From: a virus
IMG/VR virus record: IMGVR_UViG_3300021364_003460
Coordinates: 62,001-126,000 of that record
Length of the DNA: 64,000 nt
Strand: one strand, 5' to 3'
The notes beneath the pieces are model-generated. The model was not told the DNA's origin and ran no database searches. It saw nothing but the letters and a program-made list of their open reading frames with translations. The translations under genes were made by a program, and so were the position numbers. Below, piece after piece: positions 33,405-42,000 of this stretch. The first letter of the stretch is position 1, and each line of letters starts with the position of its first letter.

Positions 33405-33797
33405 ATGGCTAAACCTAATCCAGTATTGAATACTTTTATGAAGTATTTACGTTCAGAGTTTCCTGAACAAGGTAATTTAGATTTGAGTAATGTCTTAGAT
33501 GAAAACTTAAGTAGAGTAAAATTTACTTATCTTGAAGTTAAAGAAGCAATGTTAAAGTTCAAGACAGTAGACCCTGATTTACATAGGTTGCTGGCTTATT
33601 TTTGGCAGAGTACAAGAAGTAGAAATGCTATTGCAGAAGCCTTACACTTTGATCCTTCTACAGTTAAACGTAGAGCTAACAAAGGTATGGGAATCATATT
33701 GAACTATCTAGTAAATAGTGAAGTGACTGCTGACTTAGAACCTATTGATATCTACTGGATTGAAGCTAAAAAAAATGGTACTCTAGCTAACGCTTAG
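33405..33797 (+). CDS. Sigma-70 region 4-like HTH transcription factor
   Basis: 130 residues with a helix-turn-helix near residues 70-105 (RNAIAEALHFDPSTVKRRANKG, within LAYFWQST...GIILNYL). This resembles sigma factor region 4 and ArpU/RinA-type phage late regulators. The rest has no sigma region 2. Together with its own leader repeat it is a candidate activator of phage promoters. Other HTH families remain possible. Confidence 0.6.
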   Translation: MAKPNPVLNTFMKYLRSEFPEQGNLDLSNVLDENLSRVKFTYLEVKEAMLKFKTVDPDLHRLLAYFWQSTRSRNAIAEALHFDPSTVKRRANKGMGIILNYLVNSEVTADLEPIDIYWIEAKKNGTLANA

Positions 33798-33822
33798 AAA
33801 GTAATTAAATAAAACAAAGGAA

Positions 33823-33850
33823 AGGAAGTCTTCTGTAAAGTTGGCTTCCT
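33823..33850 (+). terminator. Intergenic hairpin followed by ATTTTAATAT
   Basis: AGGAAGTC pairs with GGCTTCCT (8 bp including a G-U) around TTCTGTAAAGTT; TATTTTAATA follows. Same module as at 2822. Probable terminator of the HTH gene. Confidence 0.5.
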
Positions 33851-33877
33851 ATTTTAATATTTATTAGAGAATAAAAT

Positions 33878-34918
33878 ATGACAACAGAAAGCTTAAACTT
33901 AGCAACTATTGAGGTTATTGAAGATATCTTTCCTCACCCTGACCCTGAAGTAGAAAGATTAGAGATTGCTAAAGTTCTCAATTTTACTTGTGTAGTAAGT
34001 AAAGGTAGTTTTAAGAAAGGAGACTTATGTATTCTTATTCAACCTGATAGTGTGCTGCCTGATGCTGAGTGGACTGAACCTTACAAGAAGTTTTGTAAGA
34101 CAAGAATTAGAGCTACTAAAATCAGGGGGTTTGTTAGCTTTGGAGTAGTAGAAAAACTAAACTTAATAGCACCTTCCTCAGTCAAAGGATTTTGGAATGA
34201 AACAGAATGGTTAGAAAGCTGTTATAAAAATAATATAGGATTAGATGTTACTAACTTATTAGGTATTACTAAATATGAACCCCCAGCAGGTAATGAGTTA
34301 GGAGCTAAAGGAAATTTACCATTTAGTATAATTAAGAGTTCAGAAACACTATGGCAGAATGTTAGAAGCCTAGATAAGTATATTGGGCAGATTGTAGATA
34401 TTTCTCTAAAAATAGATGGTGAGGCAGCAGCCTACTTCTATAAAGATGACCAGTTTGGTGTGTTAAGTAGAGGAGTAGAATATGATCCTGAAGTAAATAA
34501 TAAATATACTTCTCACATAGGTAGATATAATTTGTACTCTAAATTAGCTTCCTACTGTGAAACTCACAAAGTTAACTTATGTTTAAGAGGAGAATCCTAT
34601 GGACAAAGTATTCAAAACAGACCACTCAATCCTCACTCTAAGCTACCCCTTAACATAGCTTTCTACTCTGTATGGCTTATTGATGAAATGAGATATGCAG
34701 GTAAAGGAGAAAAGCATTACTTTGTAGATGTCTGTAAAGAGCTGGGCTTGCCAACTGTTGATATCTTAGAAGAAGATGTTGAGTTAACTTATGATTTGAT
34801 TAAGAAGTATGATGAGCATTTAGAGAAAGTGAATGGTCAACCTTTTGAAGGTGTAGTAGTTAAGGGGGCTGACTTTAGCTTTAAGATTATTAATAAACAT
34901 TATGATAGCAAGAAGTAA
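33878..34918 (+). CDS. RNA ligase, DraRnl/DRB0094-like
   Basis: 346 residues. The N-terminal region (LATIEVIEDIFPHPDPEVERL...GDLCILIQPDSV) resembles the OB-fold front of the Deinococcus RNA ligase family, followed by the nucleotidyltransferase. The active-site lysine is K178 in SLKIDGEAA (K-x-D-G), then LCLRGESYG (motif III) and FEGVVVKG (motif IV/V). It would seal RNA nicks with ATP, probably as repair of host or phage tRNA/mRNA damage. Its gene lies 370 bases before the tRNA-like element at 35290. Confidence 0.85.
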   Translation: MTTESLNLATIEVIEDIFPHPDPEVERLEIAKVLNFTCVVSKGSFKKGDLCILIQPDSVLPDAEWTEPYKKFCKTRIRATKIRGFVSFGVVEKLNLIAPSSVKGFWNETEWLESCYKNNIGLDVTNLLGITKYEPPAGNELGAKGNLPFSIIKSSETLWQNVRSLDKYIGQIVDISLKIDGEAAAYFYKDDQFGVLSRGVEYDPEVNNKYTSHIGRYNLYSKLASYCETHKVNLCLRGESYGQSIQNRPLNPHSKLPLNIAFYSVWLIDEMRYAGKGEKHYFVDVCKELGLPTVDILEEDVELTYDLIKKYDEHLEKVNGQPFEGVVVKGADFSFKIINKHYDSKK

Positions 34919-34920
34919 AT

Positions 34921-35286
34921 ATGTTTAAGCTATATACGCCAACAAGTAAAATCATAGCAGAATTATATGATTTTACTATAGAAGCTAAACCTACTACTAG
35001 TAACTTTAAGTACCTACCGTTTGCTTTAGTTTCAGAAAACTTACATTCTGAGTTAACTGAAGATATTAATATTAATAATTGCACTTTAGAACTTCCTTAT
35101 ACCGTAGATATCTTTAATAAATATTTTAGTAAACGCTGGAATAACTTTGAGGATAGAAATGACTTTAATACAATGGTTTTAAACCTAAGTATTAAGTTAC
35201 TTGTTTTTACAAAGTTATTTCCTGGTAGAAAAGTTAAATATCAATATAGACTAGAAGGTATAGTTTATTCAATAAGTTTAAAATAA
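34921..35286 (+). CDS. Hypothetical protein, 121 aa
   Basis: Follows RNA ligase by two bases. Beta-rich with Lys/Tyr (KYLPFALVSENLH, RKVKYQYRLEGIVYSIS). No family recognised. Confidence 0.65.
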   Translation: MFKLYTPTSKIIAELYDFTIEAKPTTSNFKYLPFALVSENLHSELTEDININNCTLELPYTVDIFNKYFSKRWNNFEDRNDFNTMVLNLSIKLLVFTKLFPGRKVKYQYRLEGIVYSISLK

Positions 35287-35289
35287 TTA

Positions 35290-35345
35290 AGAAAGCTGGC
35301 TAATTGGTAGCCTAATCTATCTGAGTTCAACTCTCAGGCTTTCTA
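35290..35345 (+). ncRNA. tRNA-like element lacking the anticodon arm
   Basis: Acceptor AGAAAGC (35290-35296) pairs perfectly with GCTTTCT (35338-35344), with base A next as discriminator. T97 sits at the U8 place. The D arm is GGCT-AATTGGT-AGCC (35298-35312) with the typical GG in the loop. The T arm is CTGAG-TTCAACT-CTCAG (35321-35337), five perfect pairs around a consensus 7-base T loop (TTCRANY). Between D and T arms only TAATCTAT remains, so there is no anticodon arm and no CCA. It cannot decode a codon. The next bases are the recurrent TATTTTAATG. A 3'-processing or ribosome/RNase P decoy role is possible. Confidence 0.6.
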
Positions 35346-35353
35346 TTTTAATG

Positions 35354-35388
35354 ATATAATATAAGTTATTTTAAAGTTTATATTATAT
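35354..35388 (+). promoter_or_regulatory. AT-rich leader hairpin with shared 20-mer and TATAAT
   Basis: ATATAATATAA (35354-35364) and TTATATTATAT (35378-35388) are exact reverse complements. The first arm holds TATAAT (35355-35360). The 20-mer of 33382 recurs at 35366-35385. The start codon at 35393 follows by four bases. Confidence 0.5.
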
Positions 35389-35392
35389 TTAC

Positions 35393-36097
35393 ATGACAAC
35401 TGAATACACTAATATAGTTCAGCTAGGTAACAGACTAGTTAATGAACTTAAGTTTTTTTTTGAAAATAAGAATCTAGTTGGCACTAAAGAAGCAAATTAC
35501 ATTATTGAATCTTTTGAAGAGTTTATTGAACAGCTATCTAATCCTATAGTTAGTCAGGAGTTAGATAATTATAAACTCTCTATTCAGAATCCTATTGAGA
35601 AGTTTGGTTTAGTAGAGGAAGTAGTTAAGTGCATTGAAGAAGGTAAAGACAATAAAGAGATAGCTGAAGGGTTAGCTCTTAGAGGACTACCTATTGAGTC
35701 TAAACATATATCTTCCTTTAAGAAAGAATATGAAAAAGCTGATATATTAGCTAAAATAGATAAATCTAACTCTAGTATCTTTGATACTGAAGTTCAATTA
35801 CAAATGATATTTGATACTCTACAAAATCAATTACAAGAGTTGGAGTATGCTGATGAAGAAATGTTACTTAGAGCTAGAACTACTAAGTATTCTTTAAAAA
35901 CAGAAACCTTAAGAGAGATTAGAATGGCAGCCAAAGATGCTAAAGAGTTAGCTGAAGCTGTGCTTAATCTACAGAATACTAAGAAGTTCAATCAAATAGT
36001 ATTAGAAACAGTTAATAAAGAATGTGGTCCAGTTGTCTTTAATAAAGTAGTAACTGAACTTAGGAAGCAGAAACTAATGTTTAACTTTACTCTTTAA
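35393..36097 (+). CDS. Hypothetical DNA-binding-like protein, possible small terminase
   Basis: 234 residues, helical. Residues about 79-115 (EEGKDNKEIAEGLALRGLPI) look like an HTH as in small terminase subunits, followed by long helices (about 125-200). It lies beside the structural region but converges with it (4-base overlap with the giant gene), and TerL is 11 kb away on the other strand, so the call is weak. It has a nine-T run in frame near its start (35453-35461). Confidence 0.45.
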   Translation: MTTEYTNIVQLGNRLVNELKFFFENKNLVGTKEANYIIESFEEFIEQLSNPIVSQELDNYKLSIQNPIEKFGLVEEVVKCIEEGKDNKEIAEGLALRGLPIESKHISSFKKEYEKADILAKIDKSNSSIFDTEVQLQMIFDTLQNQLQELEYADEEMLLRARTTKYSLKTETLREIRMAAKDAKELAEAVLNLQNTKKFNQIVLETVNKECGPVVFNKVVTELRKQKLMFNFTL

Positions 36098-39000
36098 CTA
36101 TAACCAGGTTTAGAATTATAACTATTAATCATACCTCTAGTTACAGCTAACTGGAGGTTATTGTTTTCAGCTACCTTATTAGTAATAACTACTTTGTTAC
36201 CTACCTGTTCTCCTTTAACAGATTTAACTAATACAGGTTGAGTGTTATGCTGTAGAGCTACTTGATTAACTTGAGCATCTATAAAAGTATTTTTAACTTC
36301 ACTAGCATCAACTTGTACTTTAGTTTTGAGGTTAGCAGATGACTTGACTACAGTATTGTTAGATTGTTTAGCCAATGCTACTAAGTTAGCTTTTAGTTGA
36401 GTATTAGATTGCTTGTTACTTAGTCTATCTTTAGTATTCTTTTGTAAAGCTTGTAACTCAGACTGTCTACTAGCATCTGCACTACTTAGCTTTTGCTGGA
36501 TAGCGGGATCCCCCATTCTGAGTTGTACAGTAAGTGCTTTTAACTCTTTATAGTTTTCAGCAGACTGTATTACCTTATCCCAAGAGGCTGCACCTACAAC
36601 TACTTGATTGTAGTATTGAGACCTAATAGTAGCTTCTCTATCTATCAGTGAGTTAACTAAACTAAAGGTAGGTTTATTAAACATTCTAGCTTTAGGTTCT
36701 AACTCACCATAAGAGTTACCATAGAAAGTAGGATTAGCAAACAAACCTTTAGTTCTGTTACCTGTCCAGTCACCTGAAGCTTCTAGATACTTAGAGGAGT
36801 CATAGGCGATCGCCATCTGAGCAGTAGCCACATAGATAGGAGCTTTATCATCATAAAACTTGGTGAAGGCTAATGGCTGTTGTGAGTTAGTAGCAAAGAA
36901 GCCTCCTATATGTGGAATGTTAGATACCCAATCCATAAAGGGAGTTAGCAAGCCATTAGTCCATCTAGATATACCAGGAAAGATACTATGAACTAAAGCT
37001 GCTGTACTACCTGCTGCTAAACCTAATAAAGCTGCTGGAGCTAAAGCCATACCTGCCACACTAGCTAACAATAATACACCTAATCCTACACCTGCAAAAG
37101 TTATTATACTACCAGGAGAAGTAAGCTCTTTTAGTACAGGTACGCTGTTAACAAATCTATCAAAAGAAAGTAATGTTTGCCCAAAGAAGTTAGTAGTACC
37201 TTCATAAACTCTACCTACACCTCCAGTAATACTTCTCACTACATTAGTATTCCTAACATCATTCCAAGCTTCTCCTATAGCTTTACCTCCTGCAATTAAT
37301 CCTGCTATTGTAGTTAAAGTAACAGCAGCAAAAAAACCAGCTTTGCCAGGTTTTCTAGCAGCAGACTGTAATGCTGACTTACCTAAAGAGGGTAAAGTTT
37401 TCATAAATAACTTAGGTAGTCTGTTTAGTATTGTAATGTTTACAGCAGTACCAAACAAAGAACCAAAGACTACTTGACCAGTAGATTCAGCAGCAAAATT
37501 AATTTCACCTTCAGTAGCATAAGGGTCTGACTCTAAAGCAGCTAGTCTATTAAAAGAAGTAAAGATATCTAAGGACTCCATACCACTAGAGAATATTGCT
37601 ACTCCTTTTAAAGTATTCTCAAACCCACCAGCTAACATTGCAGTTCTTCTAACTTTAGGAATCTGCATTCTTTCTAAAGTATCTACTAAGGTAGCAGAAG
37701 GTTTACTAATTCCATCAGGTAAGTTTACTGTAGCTGCTCTAGGAGTTGATAACTGATTATGTCTACTAAAGAAGTTTCTGTGTCCTTGTACAAACTTAAA
37801 AGGTTTAACCATTTCTAAGATTGCATTTTTAACTCTAGCTCCATAACCTAAAGCATCTTCAGATTCTAAGTAAAGTAAGTTATTATCAAGTCTACTAGCA
37901 AAGGTATCTACAACTGATCTTATCTTGTGAGCTAGTAATTTAGATAGCTGCTCTCCTCTAGCTCCTTGTACTTTAGCCAATATATCTTCACCTAACTCTT
38001 TTGATTTGTGAATCTCTTCAGCTAAGAATTGGTCAACTGCTTGGTAAATTTCCTGTTTAAGTTTCCCTTTAACAGTCTCATCTATAGGTCTCATTATTGT
38101 CATATCTTCTAATAACTTAGTATCAGTTAGTAAATCTCCAAAAGATAAATTAGAACCAGGTTGCTGTGATGTAAAAGCTTCAAAGACACTATCAATATAG
38201 TCATCTACCATATTAGTAATTTGAGGTCTTAAAGTTTCAGTAACATACTTAAACCTGTCTGAGCCTATCCATTTAGGTTGATTTGGATTAGGACTGTTAA
38301 CATCATAGAACATATCTCCTGATATTCTAAATACCCTATTAACTACTTCTTCATGAGCTTTACCTATGCTAATCTGAACGTGCTGTAAGATTTCATTAAC
38401 TGCTTGTACTTCACTTTTGCCAGTTAAGTCAAATCCTTCAGGTAAGATAACTGCAAACTGTCTACCTCCTTTACCTTTAATTTGTACTCCCATTCTGTTA
38501 CCATCAACAGTTATCCTTTTATGGGCATGGAAGTTATAAACTTTAGCTGCACCTTCCTCACCTACAGTGGCAAACATATTTCTAAATCTATAAGTAGCCT
38601 CTTCAAATCTAGTTTCCATAGGTGAGAAAGCTAATGCTCCTAAGAAACCAGCACCCATTACTACTCCAGTAAGTGCTACTGCTCCTATAGCTCCAAACCT
38701 AATCATAGTAGGGAATGCTTCAGTCATTTTCCAAGCAGACTCAGCACCTTTCCATAAGATACCCCACCAAGGTTCAGATTTCATATTAGAAGTATCTAAC
38801 TGTAAGCTGCCTCCATAAGCTAACATCTCCCCAGGGTTATCCATTACACTAGGAGATATCTCTAAAGCTTTATCTTCAGTTTTAGTAACTTTTAAATCCG
38901 TTACATGTAATCTATTATTAGTAGCAAATATAGCCCTTAGTAATTTAGCTACTTGCTTAGTATCCATAGCTTCTAAAGCTGCTTTTTGGTGAGGATTTCT

Positions 39001-42000
39001 AGGGTCATGTGGAAATGCAGCTAATGGATTTCTAATGTCTACTACATTACTTAACTCTGTTAAACTATTGATGTCAAAAGGATCTGTACTTCTACTAAGT
39101 ATGTTTTCAGGGCGTTGATAAGCTAACTCATTAGACCTTCTTATTCTTAGCTGTAAAACATGACTTAGTATACTGTCTCCACTTACTAACTCTAATGTAG
39201 GGTCATTATAAGGAGTTGAATACTTTCTAGGTTTAGCTAGTGGAGATAACTGTGCTGTGGCTGATATAACAGCTAAACTACTTGCCATTAACTTAGTTTT
39301 ATTATCTGACTTCCTAGTATCTCTAATAGCTTTCTTCATGCCTTCTAAAACTAAAAAGTTATATTGAGAGTTAGGTGTCATTCCTAATTTAAAGAAGTAT
39401 TTAGGTAGCATTGAGTAGATAGCAAAAGAGGTATCTTGTAAAGCAGACTGAGTTTGAGCATATATTCTATACCTAATACCTTTGTCTCCTGAAGATAAGG
39501 TGATGCCAACACCAGGTAAAATAGACTGGAAAGGATTCTGTGGGCTTACTACAAAAGGAGCCATTATATCTTGTAGTGCTTTAGTAACCTTTTGCTGTTG
39601 AGGGTCATTAGGATTAAGTAATCTAAACCCCTTCTGACTAATCTGCATTCCCTTGTCATCTACAAAAATAGTTGTATCTATAGGTGAACCATTGTTTCTT
39701 TTATCTTGTCTAGTTACTAACCTAAAGATATTAGCTAAACCTTCCCCAAAAGTATTACCATCTAAAGAGTTGTAAAAAGCATCAGTAGCCTTCTGACCTG
39801 TACCACCTTCTGAAGCTACATAACCCCAACCTTGCATTAGATAACTAGCAGCTTTAGGTATTAAACCTAATCCTATTATAGATAGAGTAAAAAATCTCTT
39901 AGTTCTAGCTGCTGCAACTGACTTACCACCCTTCATGTTAATAAAGTCGGCTCTACTCCATAATGCTTGTAACCCTTTGTTTAGATTAGTATCAGAAACT
40001 ATAGTATCAATAGCATTAAGTTTAATACTGTTGATTTTGTTGACTGCATCATTCAGAACTACTTCTTCTTTTATAGAATCAGACAATTGAGCAGCAGTAA
40101 TACTACCTTTGTGCACATTACCTATATAACCTAATGTCTTTTCTAAATACTTATTAACATAGTCTCTTTGTAACCAGTTTTTGTAAGTGACATAAGAAGA
40201 CCTCAAATAATCTAAAGGGTTAAGATAGTTCTTAGCTCTGACCTTATTAATATAATTAGTTCCAGCAGTATACTCTTTTAGTATCTGTGCTGGAGACTTA
40301 CCAATGTCAGCTATTTCTAAAGCAGGTATACTTAGTGCAGCAAACCCTACCATAGTTATACTTTTCTTCAGCCAGTTACTCCTTTCATCTTCTAAAGGTC
40401 TGCCATCAGCACCTGTAGTAAGATAAGTGTCTTTATCCATGTTGATAGAAACACCAAAGGTAGAATCTGTAAGTAGCCATCCATAGGCAAAGGTAGCACC
40501 TACAGTAAGTATGTAGCCTAAATTCATCTTAGGTTTAATAGTTATGTTTTCTACAACTGAGGCTAACTTAGTTTTAATAGGGTTTAACTTACCAGGAATA
40601 TCTAATCCATCTAACCTATTAGAATACATACCAAAAGCTGCTGTACCCAGTAAAGTAGTACCTGCATAAACCTTTGTTTGAGTTTCATCATCTGCACCTA
40701 GAAACTTAGCACCTGTAGTAGCTAAAGGAGCAAATAGTAAAGCAGATACACCAAAAGACCTACCTATTTTACCTAGTGTAGTAGTTCCCTCTTTAAGAAT
40801 GTTTGCACTATTTTTTACTGTTAAACCTAACTCTTGTATTACTTTAGTTTGAAAGTTGAAGTGAGAAACAGCTAAATTAGCAGAGTAAACTGGAAATGAT
40901 ACTAAATCTTCAAACAATCCATAAGAAGTTTTAAATACAGATTTAACTATGTTAGAGGTGGCTTTTAGTTCACTTGTAAGAATACCATCTTTGTTAAGTA
41001 AGTTTATAAAAGGTAGCTTTAAGAAACCTTCCATGAGGCTAATAGTAGTGAGCATACTAGCAGTTAGCACCATTAAACTGCTGCCCATGTTACCAATAGC
41101 TCCAAGGAAACTTAGTATGTTGTCTTTACCATTGTTGTGAACTAATGCTCCTTTACCTCCTAAATGATTAGGTTTATCCCAATCAATCATTATAGGAAAT
41201 AGAAAACTAATGTTAGTACCTAGAATAGGTGCTGTTTGCTGACCAGCTTTAAACTCTAATGTACCTCCTCTTACTAAGTTACCCATTTCATCATACTGTC
41301 TACCTTTAGTAACCTCAGTTGCAAAGAACTGAAAGTAAGGAGTAGGTGACTGGTGAGCTATAACTCTAGTAACTTTATCCTTAATCTTAGGATCTACTAT
41401 AGGCATTGAAGATGTAATGAAACCTAATTGATAAAGTCCTGCTGCTTCTAATGGAGTGATGTTACCTGAGTTTAATCTATCTATAAGTTGTTTCTTTAGA
41501 GAAGTTAATTCTCCCATCACTCCTATATTCTCATTAAGGAGAGCATTACCTTTCTTACCTAATACAGCTTCACCTAACCAGGGTATAGATTGAAATACTT
41601 TCATAGCATTACTTACTACCCAAGGCGCAGCAGTCCTAGCAGCTAACATTGCTGTAGAAGTCCAGACCATCATAGGTAAGAAATTACCTTTAGGTCTGGC
41701 TGATAATAGTTTGTTTCCTTTAATGATTTTAGTAAGTATAGTTTTCTTTAATTGAGATACATTAGGATCAGCTTTAATCCTTTCCAAAGCTTCTGGCGCA
41801 TTAGTTCCTAATATATATCTATCTAAATTGGGAGACCTTAATGTTGCTATACTACCTACACCTGCTCCTACTGCTAATGAGAATGCAGAGTATCCTAAAG
41901 ATGCAGCTATTGAAGTGTAACCTCCTCCCCAACCAAATACTCTAGTAGGCTCAAAATCAGGAGTAAAATTATCATTTCTATGAGTTACTGCTACTATCAA

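Noticed and set aside
35290-35345. tRNA-like element as the substrate of the shortened CysRS
   Set aside because: The discriminator is A, not the U expected for tRNA-Cys, and there is no CCA. Absence of an anticodon in both is suggestive only.
35453-35461. Nine-T run near the start of the gene at 35393 as a slippage site
   Set aside because: The frame is open across it as three Phe codons (KFFFE), so no shift is needed.
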